A stretch of 64,000 nucleotides of DNA from Halomonas sp. McH1-25 (GCF_022348165.1 NZ_JAKRFI010000004.1:372001-436000), one strand, 5' to 3'; positions 39,021 to 49,169 are shown, numbered from the stretch's first letter. The notes: generated by a model from the letters alone, not told the origin. Program-made: numbers and translations.

Positions 39021-39045
39021 AATATAACTTTAACAGGGACGATTC

Positions 39046-41070
39046 ATGAGCCTGCTGCCTATCCTAGCTCGCAACCTCGAGCTCGCTCGCAGCCGGAGCG
39101 GGTTGACGCTTTCAGGCCTTGCGCAGCGCTCCGGCATCGCCAAATCGACATTGTCGAGAATGGAAGCAGGCCAAGGAAATCCAACGATAGATACATTATG
39201 GGCGCTGGCCAACGCGCTTGACGTCCCCTTCGGCTCGCTGCTTACGCCATCCGATGAGACAGGCCCTCGTTTCGAGGAGGCTTTGACGGGCCAGGGCGCC
39301 AGCGTTCGTTTTATAGAACGAAGCAGCGCCTCGCCACTTATCGAAACCTACATTCTCGAATTGGCTCCAGGCCATCTCAAGACTTCATCGGCCCATGCCC
39401 CAGGGGTCAAAGAGAAGATCGTGGTATTGCAGGGGGAAATGCTGGTCGGCGATGCAACTCGCCCCAAACGGGTCCGCGCGGGAGAAGCTTACGACTACGA
39501 GGCCGATGTAGCCCATGTCTACGGTGCTGCGGGGCATTCAACCAGGGCAATGGTATTCATCGAATACCCTGAACTGGGCCATAGCGGACAGGAATTGGGC
39601 CAGGTCATGGACTGGCCGATGACGGAGCGGGCATGGGAGGGGGCTAAAAGCCTGATTCATCGGCACGCCATTGAGGCGACGCAGGGCATCAACGGTACGT
39701 TGCTGCGCTTTCGAAACGCGCCCGAAAGCACCACCCTCGTACAAGAGGAAATCTCCAGACACGCCTGCCTGGCTACGGGCGACTATCGCTGGCCGCTTTT
39801 TCACGCCTGTGGAAGAGACGACCTCGGAGCCTATCTGGCATTCATTCCGCTTCACGCGACCTCCGCCTTCAAGGCCGTTGCTCCCCAGACCGAGGAGGAT
39901 ACGATACTGGCTCGGGCCCAGGGTTTGGCCCGCATGGCCGAAGATTTCTTATTGCCCATACAGGATGGGCAACGGCAGGCGATCGCCGATCGAACCCAAT
40001 CCCCTTCGATGACTCTTTCCTGCCTAGCGGCGGAAATTGCACTGCAACGAGGCGACCCTCGGCTTCCCCATGGGCTGTCACCGAAAGGAGCCTTCGAAGA
40101 GCGGCATGCGCCCTCTGAAGACGAAGAAGCCTTTTCCAGCCGAGTCGATGTCGATCATTACGCTGCCTTCGAGCTGCTGCACCCGGGCTATGCACGCCAG
40201 GTCGTCGCCATGGCAGAGGACATCAGGCATTCCACTCGTCTGGATCAGGCTCACGAAGCCATTGATATTGGTACGGGCCCTGGCTCGGCCTTGCTCATGC
40301 TGCGAGAACTGCTTCCCGAGCTTGACGTCACTGCGATTGAACCCGACGACACGGCCTTTCATTACCTGACTGCCAATTTTTCGCATGACGAAAAGGTCAA
40401 GCCACACCAAGCCGGCTTCCTGGACGTCGACATCCCTCCGGCATCTACGCATTTGATAACGTCAGTCGGCGCGTCTCACCACTTCAATACGGCGTTCATG
40501 CTTCAGAAGGCCATGTCATTGCTGTCTCCGGGAGGAATACTCTGTATCGCCGATGAGTTCCTGCCCGATTTTCATGACCAGGACTCTCGTCAGAGAGGAC
40601 TCGTCCTGCATCACAGTGCGTATTTGCTTGCCAGCATGGCATGGTTTGGGCAGAGCGAGTCCGTCGACTACGGCGCCGGGGAACGAGACATCTTCGACGA
40701 CATCAAGCATACCTTATGCCTGGCGACCCTCGACGCATCCCATGGCAAAACGACGAGAGCGGTCACTGCTTGCCGCAACCTTCTTTCCCGAGTGCAGAAG
40801 CCCATTCAGGATTTGTCATCGACTGGTTCGCTTGGAGTCTACCTCCGCTTCTTCCGCCTTGAGCTTCAAGCCATGGTGGCCGGCTTCGATTATGAAGTGG
40901 AGCGCAAGACACATGCCCGTCGCTTCAATGAGCTAGCCCTTCTGTGCGGCCTCGAGCCCATCAGGCATCGTCGGGTGTTCGCCACTGTCGGAGCCGAAGA
41001 ATGGCAAGGCGGCACCCACGTCTTCACCTTTCGCAAACCCAGCAACGGGCCCAAGGAGAAAGCGCCATGA
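39046..41070 (+). CDS. XRE regulator - cupin - SAM-methyltransferase fusion
   Basis: 674 residues. Residues 6-62 are a helix-turn-helix of XRE type (LELARSRSGLTLSGLAQRSG, IAKSTLSRMEAGQGNPTIDT). Residues about 80-175 are a cupin (KEKIVVLQGEMLVGD, RAGEAYDYEADVAHVYGA). About 180-390 is a middle region I cannot assign (RHACLATGDYRWPLFHACGR). About 390-540 is a class I methyltransferase with VDHYAAFELLHPGYARQ, motif I D407-IGTGPG-413 and VTAIEPDD. A further 130 helical residues end the chain. XRE-cupin regulators beside azlCD are known; the fused methyltransferase is unusual. The stop overlaps the azlC ATG (ATGA). The region is lower in G+C than its surroundings. Confidence 0.85.
   Translation: MSLLPILARNLELARSRSGLTLSGLAQRSGIAKSTLSRMEAGQGNPTIDTLWALANALDVPFGSLLTPSDETGPRFEEALTGQGASVRFIERSSASPLIETYILELAPGHLKTSSAHAPGVKEKIVVLQGEMLVGDATRPKRVRAGEAYDYEADVAHVYGAAGHSTRAMVFIEYPELGHSGQELGQVMDWPMTERAWEGAKSLIHRHAIEATQGINGTLLRFRNAPESTTLVQEEISRHACLATGDYRWPLFHACGRDDLGAYLAFIPLHATSAFKAVAPQTEEDTILARAQGLARMAEDFLLPIQDGQRQAIADRTQSPSMTLSCLAAEIALQRGDPRLPHGLSPKGAFEERHAPSEDEEAFSSRVDVDHYAAFELLHPGYARQVVAMAEDIRHSTRLDQAHEAIDIGTGPGSALLMLRELLPELDVTAIEPDDTAFHYLTANFSHDEKVKPHQAGFLDVDIPPASTHLITSVGASHHFNTAFMLQKAMSLLSPGGILCIADEFLPDFHDQDSRQRGLVLHHSAYLLASMAWFGQSESVDYGAGERDIFDDIKHTLCLATLDASHGKTTRAVTACRNLLSRVQKPIQDLSSTGSLGVYLRFFRLELQAMVAGFDYEVERKTHARRFNELALLCGLEPIRHRRVFATVGAEEWQGGTHVFTFRKPSNGPKEKAP
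39304..39321. promoter_or_regulatory. Operator copy 2 inside the XRE coding region
   Basis: GTTCGTTTTATAGAACGA within codons 87-92 (VRFIER). It is the reverse complement of the promoter site at 39003-39020 with one mismatch, centre-to-centre distance 301 bp. The pairing suggests repression by looping (inference). Confidence 0.6.
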
Positions 41071-41768
41071 AAGCTTTTTTCCAAGGCTTGGCTGACAGTG
41101 CCTCCATCGGCGTGGGTTATTTGCCCATCGCCTTCTCTTTTGGCCTGACGGCGTTACAGGCGGGACTCAGCCCGGCATCCACGCTACTCATCTCTGTCAC
41201 GGTTTTTGCCGGTGCCAGCCAGTTCGTGCTGATCACCTTGCTGACCTCCGGCGCCGGCCTGATCGGTACGCTCGGCACGGTTCTGCTGATGAACGCTCGG
41301 CACCTGTTTTACGGGCCCGCGTTAATGCCTCGGCTGGCTTCGGAAGGCAGACAACTCCCCTCACCATTGCTGGCTTTCGGACTCACGGATGAAGTGTTTG
41401 CCGCCGCATCGAGCCGACTCGAGCGGATCGCTCCCAGCTCACGGCACGCCTGGTATCTCGGTTTGCAAACGGGGGCCTACCTGACTTGGGTGTTGGGTAC
41501 GCTGCTGGGCGTCACCCTGGGCAAACATGTCGGCACCCTGCCCGGCGTCATCGAAGACACCCTGAGCTTCGTGCTACCGGCGCTGTTTTTCGCGCTACTG
41601 CTGGAAATCGGCGTGAAGGCTTGGGCAGGAACCATACTGATCACTGCCCTAGCGACGGCTCTGCTGATGATGGTGCTACCTAGCCACCATGCGCTGGCGC
41701 TGGGGCTACTTACCGGTGCAGCGCTTTCAGCCAAGCGGAGGAGAACATGCTCTCAAGCCTCGACATGA
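41067..41768 (+). CDS. azlC: Branched-chain amino-acid exporter, large subunit AzlC
   Basis: 233 residues, multi-pass inner-membrane protein. GVGYLPIAFSFGLTALQAGLSP, VFAGASQFVLITLL and MNARHLFYGPALMPRL are AzlC/YgaZ signatures. With AzlD it exports valine, leucine, isoleucine or related amino acids. AAGGAGAA lies 8 bp before the ATG at 41067, which overlaps the upstream stop, so translation is coupled to the XRE-methyltransferase. The C-terminus overlaps azlD by 22 bp. Confidence 0.95.
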   Translation: MKAFFQGLADSASIGVGYLPIAFSFGLTALQAGLSPASTLLISVTVFAGASQFVLITLLTSGAGLIGTLGTVLLMNARHLFYGPALMPRLASEGRQLPSPLLAFGLTDEVFAAASSRLERIAPSSRHAWYLGLQTGAYLTWVLGTLLGVTLGKHVGTLPGVIEDTLSFVLPALFFALLLEIGVKAWAGTILITALATALLMMVLPSHHALALGLLTGAALSAKRRRTCSQAST

Positions 41769-42079
41769 TCATTCTTCTCTGTGGGTTGGCGACCTTCCTG
41801 TTGCGTTGGGTACCGATATGGCAAAGCCGACCCCAAAAGACGTTCAACATGCCGTCAGCGTTACGAAGAATGCTGGAAGCGATAGGACCTGCTGCCATCG
41901 CATCGCTGCTCGTGGTCTCGCTGCTGCCTCTGCTGTCGGTGCATAACGGCAAGCACCTGAGCATCATTGCCGCCCTGGCCGCAATTGGGATTTACAAACA
42001 TTGGCGGGGCGGCATCGCCGGCCCGACGCTCCCGGGAGCGCTCACATATGGGGCCTGCCAGTATCTTGCCACGGCATAA
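41747..42079 (+). CDS. azlD: Branched-chain amino-acid exporter, small subunit AzlD
   Basis: 110 residues with four hydrophobic segments: MIILLCGLATFLLRWVPIW, IGPAAIASLLVVSLLPLL, HLSIIAALAAIGIY and a short C-terminal one. TFLLRWVP and the AIGPAAIASL run are the AzlD/YgaH marks. It overlaps azlC by 22 bp and ends the operon. Partner of AzlC in an export pair. Confidence 0.93.
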   Translation: MLSSLDMIILLCGLATFLLRWVPIWQSRPQKTFNMPSALRRMLEAIGPAAIASLLVVSLLPLLSVHNGKHLSIIAALAAIGIYKHWRGGIAGPTLPGALTYGACQYLATA

Positions 42080-42099
42080 ATCGGCCATATGAATTCGGC

Positions 42100-42193
42100 G
42101 TTCCTATTGCGTATAGAAATTGTCTCTCGTACGCCAACCTGCCATTAAAATCCCATCGACCAGATCAGTCATGCCTAGCGTGATCAGAATCAT
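42100..42193 (-). pseudogene. Remnant of the 5' end of a VOC-family gene
   Basis: From the ATG at 42191-42193 the minus strand reads MILITLGMTDLV, nearly the start of the VOC protein encoded at 36646 (MSLITLGVDDLA). About 30 bp around the start are nearly identical between the loci (CCTAGCGTGATCAGA core). After codon 12 similarity ends and the frame stops about 17 codons later. Probably a duplicated and deleted VOC copy downstream of azlD. Confidence 0.45.
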
Positions 42194-42199
42194 GCACCA

Positions 42200-44194
<1,995 letters not shown>

Positions 44195-44331
44195 CGCTGC
44201 CTCTCCGTGCCCGCCTCGTCGAGCTACCTGTTGTCAGCGCTGGCGGGCCTTGTTGTTGTGTGGCAGTCCCATGTTCAGCCTATGCCGCCCGGGCCGGGAG
44301 TCAATCGGCACGCCCTTCGCCCTTGGTCGAG

Positions 44332-44379
44332 CGTTACACATGTAACGCCGTGGCCGGCACGTTACATGACAGGTGTCAC
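44332..44379. promoter_or_regulatory. Upstream activator sites for the sigma-54 activator
   Basis: Site 1 is a perfect dyad, CGTTACA-CA-TGTAACG (44332-44347). Site 2 (44361-44379) begins with the same GTTACA half and has a degenerate second half (TGTCAC). Centres are about 31 bp apart, three helical turns on one DNA face, and about 130-160 bp upstream of the -24/-12 promoter, the usual position for enhancer-type sites. Confidence 0.65.
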
Positions 44380-44477
44380 ATCGATGGCGAGCACGGTCCC
44401 TAGTGCTGTGGCCACTCCCATCTTCTCTTCTGTGAATTTTCAGCCACTTGGCACTCTTTGCCGTGCTTGCACCGCCG

Positions 44478-44494
44478 CTGGCACGTTTCCTGCC
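44478..44494 (+). promoter_or_regulatory. Sigma-54 (-24/-12) promoter of the monooxygenase gene
   Basis: CTGGCAC-GTTTC-CTGCC (44478-44494) matches the TGGCAC-N5-TTGC consensus with one mismatch and correct GG to GC spacing. The transcript would start near 44505, 32 nt before the ATG at 44537. The adjacent divergent gene encodes a sigma-54 activator. Confidence 0.75.
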
Positions 44495-44536
44495 ATGGCA
44501 GGGGCGTGTCACCCATGAACAATGCGGAGAACAACG

Positions 44537-46333
44537 ATGACGACACGCACGCCAACCCAGCAAGTCCAACATTGGCTGGACGATTTCGAGAGCGCCCTGG
44601 AGCAACGCGATATCGAACGGGTCATGGACCTGTTCAACGAGGAGTGCTACTGGCGCGACCTGGTCGCCTTCACCTGGAATATCAAGACCCTGGAGGGCAA
44701 GGACGCCATCCAGTCGATGCTCAATGCCACGCTGGGCGAAACCCGCCCGTCGAACTGGCGGATCGACGGCGAGGCCACCGAGACCGATGGCGTGACCGAG
44801 GCCTGGTTCACCTTCGAGACCGGCGTCGCCCGCGGCAAGGGCTTTCTGCGCCTGAAGGACGGCATGTGCTGGACACTGCTGACCACCATGCAGGAGCTCA
44901 AGGATTACCCCGAGCCGCGCGGTCTGCATCGCCCCAAGGGCGCCGAACACGGCGCCAACAAGTCACGCGAGACCTGGCTGGAGTCGCGCCAGCGCGAGGA
45001 GCGCGAACTCGGCTACAGCCGCCAGCCCTACTGCGTGATCATCGGCGGAGGACAGGGTGGTATCGGCCTCGCCGCACGCCTGCGCCAGCTCAACGTGCCG
45101 ACCATCGTCCTCGACAAGCACCCGCGCCCCGGCGATGCCTGGCGCAACCGCTACAAGTCGCTGTGCCTGCACGATCCGGTGTGGTACGACCACCTGCCCT
45201 ACATTCCTTTCCCCGAGAACTGGCCGGTGTTCGCGCCCAAGGACAAGATCGGCGACTGGCTGGAGATGTACACCAAGATCATGGAACTCAACTACTGGAG
45301 TTCCACTGAGTGCGAGGATGCCAGCTTCGATGAGGCCAGCGGCGAGTGGACGGTGAACGTCAACCGCGACGGCGAGCGAGTCACCCTCAGGCCCAAGCAG
45401 TTGATCCTGGCCACTGGCATGTCGGGCATGCCCAACGTGCCACACTTCCCTGGGGCCGAGACCTTCGAGGGCGAGCAGCAACACTCCAGCCAGCACCCGG
45501 GGCCGGATGCCTATCGCGGCAAGAAGGTGATCGTGGTGGGCGCCAACAACTCCGCCCACGACATCTGCGCGGCGCTGTGGGAAAACGACGCCGACGTGAC
45601 CATGCTGCAGCGCTCCTCCACGCACGTGGTGAAGTCCGACTCGCTGATGGAACACGCCCTCGGCCCGCTCTACTCCGAAGAAGCGGTGAAGAGTGGCATC
45701 ACCCACGACAAGGCCGACCTGATCTTCGCCTCGATTCCCTACAAGCTGTTGCCCGACTTCCAGCGCCCCGCTTTCGACCAGATTCGCGAACGCGACGCCG
45801 CGTTCTACAAGAAACTCGAGGACGCCGGTTTCATGCTCGACTTCGGCGACGACGACTCGGGGCTGTTTCTCAAGTACCTGCGCCGCGGCTCCGGCTACTA
45901 CATCGACGTGGGTGCCTGCGACCTGGTCGCCAACGGCGAGATCAAGCTGCGCAGCGGTGTAGGCATCGAGCGCATCAACCCGCGCTCGGTGACGCTCACC
46001 GACGGCACCGAACTGCCCGCCGACCTGATCGTCTACGCCACCGGCTACGGCTCCATGAACGGCTGGGCGGCACGCATCATCTCGCAGGAGGTCGCCGACA
46101 AGGTCGGCAAATGCTGGGGACTGGGCTCCGACACCACCAAGGACCCGGGCCCGTGGGAAGGCGAACTGCGCAACATGTGGAAGCCCACCCAACAGGAGGC
46201 GCTGTGGTTCCACGGCGGCAACCTGCACCAGTCACGCCACTACTCGCAGTACCTGGCGCTGCAGCTCAAGGCGCGCATGGAGGGCATCCCCACCCCCGTA
46301 TACGGCCTGCAGGAAGTCCATCACCTGGCCTGA
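44537..46333 (+). CDS. NTF2-like/FMO fusion: flavin-dependent monooxygenase
   Basis: 598 residues. The first about 150 form an NTF2/SnoaL-like domain (QVQHWLDDFESALEQRDIER, CYWRDLVAFTWNIKTLEGKD). The FAD-binding GxGxxG is at about 170-177 (IIGGGQGGIGLAARL), followed by HPRPGDAWRNRYKSLCLHDP and the second dinucleotide site VIVVGANNSAHDICAALW, presumably NADPH. This layout is that of FMO/Baeyer-Villiger-type oxygenases acting on ketones or aldehydes. GGAGA lies 7 bp before the ATG at 44537. Expression should depend on the divergent activator and sigma-54. Confidence 0.9.
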   Translation: MTTRTPTQQVQHWLDDFESALEQRDIERVMDLFNEECYWRDLVAFTWNIKTLEGKDAIQSMLNATLGETRPSNWRIDGEATETDGVTEAWFTFETGVARGKGFLRLKDGMCWTLLTTMQELKDYPEPRGLHRPKGAEHGANKSRETWLESRQREERELGYSRQPYCVIIGGGQGGIGLAARLRQLNVPTIVLDKHPRPGDAWRNRYKSLCLHDPVWYDHLPYIPFPENWPVFAPKDKIGDWLEMYTKIMELNYWSSTECEDASFDEASGEWTVNVNRDGERVTLRPKQLILATGMSGMPNVPHFPGAETFEGEQQHSSQHPGPDAYRGKKVIVVGANNSAHDICAALWENDADVTMLQRSSTHVVKSDSLMEHALGPLYSEEAVKSGITHDKADLIFASIPYKLLPDFQRPAFDQIRERDAAFYKKLEDAGFMLDFGDDDSGLFLKYLRRGSGYYIDVGACDLVANGEIKLRSGVGIERINPRSVTLTDGTELPADLIVYATGYGSMNGWAARIISQEVADKVGKCWGLGSDTTKDPGPWEGELRNMWKPTQQEALWFHGGNLHQSRHYSQYLALQLKARMEGIPTPVYGLQEVHHLA

Positions 46334-46436
46334 AACGACACGGGCCGGTACCCAATACAGGCCCGCATCAGGGCAAGGTGATAATCATCATGCAGCCCAG
46401 CACATGACGGCACGAGGGCATAGAAGACGATGAAAG

Positions 46437-46469
46437 GCCACCAGGCGGCAGCAACCGCCGCCTGGTGGT
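46437..46469 (+). terminator. Hairpin downstream of the monooxygenase gene
   Basis: CCAGGCGGC (46441-46449) pairs with GCCGCCTGG (46457-46465), extended by three or four base pairs (46437-46440 with 46466-46469), loop AGCAACC. No U-tract follows. A related hairpin sequence occurs at 51158-51189. Confidence 0.5.
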
Positions 46470-46549
46470 GGTGTGACCCAACGACACCGCCCGGCAAGTG
46501 GGCGACGCCACCGGACAAAACCGGCAAGGTCATACGTCACTATCTCACG

Positions 46550-46768
46550 CTACGTATTCCTGACGGTTAATCCCATCTTCTCCAGTGTTAGCGTTTCATC
46601 CGCCCGTCCCCAGCCGCCATCGGCGACTTCCTCGACCAGCACCATGGTATAGGGACGAACGTCTTCGCCGAAGTACTCAACGAACATCGCGGTAGTGCGA
46701 TGAATGATCTCCTCCTTGCGGGCATGATCGAGAATGCCTTCGGGAAACTTGTAGTTGGCAAATGGCAT
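46550..46768 (-). CDS. 4-oxalocrotonate-tautomerase-family protein
   Basis: 72 residues. The N-terminus MPFANYKFPEG leaves Pro1, the catalytic base of the family, after Met removal; the following helix (ARKEEIIHRTTAMFVEYFG) and strand YTMVLVEEVADGGWGRAD complete the beta-alpha-beta unit. AAGGAGA lies 7 bp before the ATG. It follows the SDR gene by 27 bp in the same direction, so the two are probably one unit. The natural substrate is unknown. Confidence 0.9.
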   Translation of the reverse strand: MPFANYKFPEGILDHARKEEIIHRTTAMFVEYFGEDVRPYTMVLVEEVADGGWGRADETLTLEKMGLTVRNT

Positions 46769-46795
46769 GAGCGTCTCCTTCCGGATATTCGATTG

Positions 46796-47536
46796 TCAGA
46801 CCATACCGCCGTTGACGCGCAGAACCTGGCCATTGACCCAGCGACCCTGCGGTCCGGCCAGAAACGCCACGACATCGGCGACCTCTTCCGGCTGACCCAG
46901 GCGCCCGAACGGAGCCAAGGCAGCGATCTGTGCGACCTGCTCGTGGGTTTTACCTTCGAAGAACATCTCCGTGGCCACGGGGCCGGGTGCCACGGCATTG
47001 ACGGCGATCTCACGGCCGCGCAGCTCATTGGCGAGCACTTTCACCAACCCTTCGACGCCTGCCTTGCTGGCGATATAGGCTCCGTACCCGGGAAACGATT
47101 TGCCGAGCACCGAGGAAGAAAAGGCAATGATTCGACCGCCCTCGCTCAGCGTTTCGGCCGCCTTTGCCATGACCAGCCAGTTGCCACGGAGATTGGTCGC
47201 GAGCGTGCTGTCGAGCACCTCGACATTCTCGGTGGTGATGTTGCCCATCTTTAGGACGCCGGCGCTATTGACCACCACGTCGAGACGGCCGAAGGCTTCC
47301 TGTGTTGCAGCAAACAGATGCTCAACTGTTGCGGGGTCCGCAACATCCCCCTGTATCGCCATCGCCCGGCCCCCCGAGGCCTCGATCTCGGCGACGACGT
47401 CATTGGCACGCTGGGTATTGCCGGCGTAGTTGACGCTGACGGCAAAACCCTCGGCGGCCAGTTTCAAGGCAACGGCACGGCCGATGCCGCGCGAAGCGCC
47501 AGTGACGATGGCCACGCGTTCATTGGTATGCGTCAT
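46796..47536 (-). CDS. Short-chain dehydrogenase/reductase
   Basis: 246 residues. Cofactor motif TGASRGIG (residues 12-19), NSAG, and catalytic Ser and Tyr-x3-Lys in FSSSVLGKSFPGYGAYIASKAG, ending RWVNGQVLRVNGGMV. Classical SDR, probably NADP-linked with a 3-oxoacyl-reductase-like fold; the substrate is unknown. The start at 47536 is set by AGGAA 7 bp upstream. It is cotranscribed with the tautomerase and divergent from a LysR regulator. Confidence 0.92.
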   Translation of the reverse strand: MTHTNERVAIVTGASRGIGRAVALKLAAEGFAVSVNYAGNTQRANDVVAEIEASGGRAMAIQGDVADPATVEHLFAATQEAFGRLDVVVNSAGVLKMGNITTENVEVLDSTLATNLRGNWLVMAKAAETLSEGGRIIAFSSSVLGKSFPGYGAYIASKAGVEGLVKVLANELRGREIAVNAVAPGPVATEMFFEGKTHEQVAQIAALAPFGRLGQPEEVADVVAFLAGPQGRWVNGQVLRVNGGMV

Positions 47537-47649
47537 GATCGGGTTCCTGTCTTGTAGATATTCAACACGGAAACCAGTATCGCGATTCATAAGGCATAAA
47601 TAATCGGCGTTATACTGACAACACCATTCACTCAGTCACAACAATGCTC

Positions 47650-48564
47650 ATGGATCGCTTCGACTCACTGGCGCTGTTTACCCGCATCGTCGAGACCGGC
47701 AGTTTCACCCGCGCCGCCAACGGCCTGGAGATTCCCCGCGCCACGGCCACCCTGGCCATTCAGCAGCTCGAAGCGCGCCTGGGTGCCCGGTTGCTGGAGC
47801 GCACCACCCGCCAAGTACGCCCCACCCCGGAAGGCCAGGCTTTCTATGAGCGCTGCGTGCATGTACTCAGTGAACTCGAGGAAGCCGAGGCGGCCATCAA
47901 GCCCATCGCTACCAATCCAAGAGGCGTGCTGAGAGTAGAGATGCATGGCGCACAGGCACAGCAAATCGTGTTGCCGCGCATCCAGGAGTTTCGCCGCCGC
48001 TATCCGAGGCTGGATGTGGTGCTTACCAGCGGCGACCGTCGGGTGGATCTGGTCGGGGAAGGCATCGACTGCGCCCTTCGCGCCGGCGTGCCGGAGGATT
48101 CCAGCTTGGTCGCCCGCAAGCTGGCCGAACTGTCGCAGGTGATCTGCGCCAGCCCGGACTATCTGTCCCGCGCTGGCTACCCTTGCCATCCCGGCGAACT
48201 GAGAGACCATCAGGTGGTGCGCTTCTTCTCCGGCAGCAATGCCGTCGACAGTACCCTGGATGTGATCGTGAACGGTCGGAGCCAGTCCTTCGAGGCTGGC
48301 GGCTGGATGACGGTCAACGACGCCTCGAGCTATGTGGCTGCCGCCCTGAATGGATGCGGGCTGATTCAGTTGCCGCGCTTTCATGTCGAACGCATGCTCG
48401 AGTGTGGCGAGCTGGAGGAAGTACTCGCCGACTGGGACAAGCCGGCGCTGCCGCTGTGGGCGATCTACCCGCAGCGACGCCAGCTCTCGCCACGCGTACG
48501 GGTATTCATTGACTGGGCGGCGGCGGTGTATGGCGAGCGCTTCGACCGCGACCGTTCAGCATGA
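47650..48564 (+). CDS. LysR-family regulator
   Basis: 304 residues from the ATG at 47650 (an ATG six bases earlier is the alternative). The helix-turn-helix is TGSFTRAANGLEIPRATATLA; the effector domain starts about residue 90 (GVLRVEMHGAQAQQIVLPRI). It belongs to the group with DRRVDLVGEGIDCALRAGVP, common for regulators of neighbouring SDR genes. Divergent from the SDR-tautomerase unit; TATACT at 47611-47616 is a possible -10, and ATAA-N6-TTAT (47600-47613) a possible binding site. Confidence 0.92.
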   Translation: MDRFDSLALFTRIVETGSFTRAANGLEIPRATATLAIQQLEARLGARLLERTTRQVRPTPEGQAFYERCVHVLSELEEAEAAIKPIATNPRGVLRVEMHGAQAQQIVLPRIQEFRRRYPRLDVVLTSGDRRVDLVGEGIDCALRAGVPEDSSLVARKLAELSQVICASPDYLSRAGYPCHPGELRDHQVVRFFSGSNAVDSTLDVIVNGRSQSFEAGGWMTVNDASSYVAAALNGCGLIQLPRFHVERMLECGELEEVLADWDKPALPLWAIYPQRRQLSPRVRVFIDWAAAVYGERFDRDRSA

Positions 48565-48614
48565 GCAGCCGGCGGGCCCGAGGTGACGAAAAGAGAAGCG
48601 AGCCACTTGGGCAA

Positions 48615-48659
48615 TTGACAGGAAGCAACACATCAACAACAATGCGAATTAGTATCATT
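48615..48659 (+). promoter_or_regulatory. Promoter with Fur-box-like site
   Basis: TTGACA (48615-48620), 17-bp spacer, AACAAT (48638-48643) form a sigma-70-type promoter. TGCGAATTAGTATCA (48643-48657) matches the 7-1-7 Fur pattern TGATAATNATTATCA at about 11 of 14 informative bases and covers the expected transcript start. This suggests iron-dependent repression of the next gene. Confidence 0.5.
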
Positions 48660-48660
48660 A

Positions 48661-49083
48661 ATGTTAATCATGGTGTTGCTCATGACGGCAGAGCGTTCCC
48701 AGCTGTATTACACCTGTGTCTTTCTGCATGTCTCCTTTCAAGCGATCCAGGCCTCGGTGATGACCTCGTCCCGGGAAGACGACACGCCGTGCTGGCTGGA
48801 TGCGCAACTGCTCCAGATGCTCTCCGGTGAACTACAGCGCTGCCGCCAAGAGGCCGCCCCGTTCAGGGAGGTCAGCCAAGCGTTGGATACCGCCATCTAC
48901 CATTGCAGCCTGCTGATGGCGCAATGCCCCGCTTCAGTCAATCGCCGGCTCTGCCAACATCACCTCGAGGCGATCATGTCGCCGCTCAAGCTCGCCACGG
49001 ATCGACTATCGGGCAACGCCACTCGGGCCACGACCAGCCACGCATCTCCGGGCCAGCGACTGCGTAGCTGGCTGGGTTGGTAA
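48661..49083 (+). CDS. Hypothetical protein, possibly iron-regulated
   Basis: Not recognised. The open frame from 48661 gives 140 residues; internal ATGs at 48682 and 48760 would give 133 or 107, and none has a strong ribosome site, so the start is open. The later part is helical and Cys-rich (PCWLDAQLLQMLSGELQRCR, LDTAIYHCSLLMAQCPAS, RRLCQHHLEAIMSPLK), followed by a basic tail. Five Cys and several His could bind metal. The Fur-like site directly upstream hints at iron control. Confidence 0.55.
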   Translation: MLIMVLLMTAERSQLYYTCVFLHVSFQAIQASVMTSSREDDTPCWLDAQLLQMLSGELQRCRQEAAPFREVSQALDTAIYHCSLLMAQCPASVNRRLCQHHLEAIMSPLKLATDRLSGNATRATTSHASPGQRLRSWLGW

Positions 49084-49169
49084 TACACCGTTCGCTGCGA
49101 CCAAACGCCACAGCCCTACAGCCATGCTCAGCTTGTCCATCGGCTCACGGCCCATATAACATTCCACGC

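Noticed and set aside
44449-44461. TGGCACTCTTTGC as a second sigma-54 promoter
   Set aside because: GG to GC spacing is two bases too short; the site at 44478-44494 has correct spacing.
44963-46228. A 421-codon frame antisense to the monooxygenase
   Set aside because: Val/Gly/Arg/His-rich shadow with no motif; the plus-strand gene has intact FAD motifs and a ribosome site.
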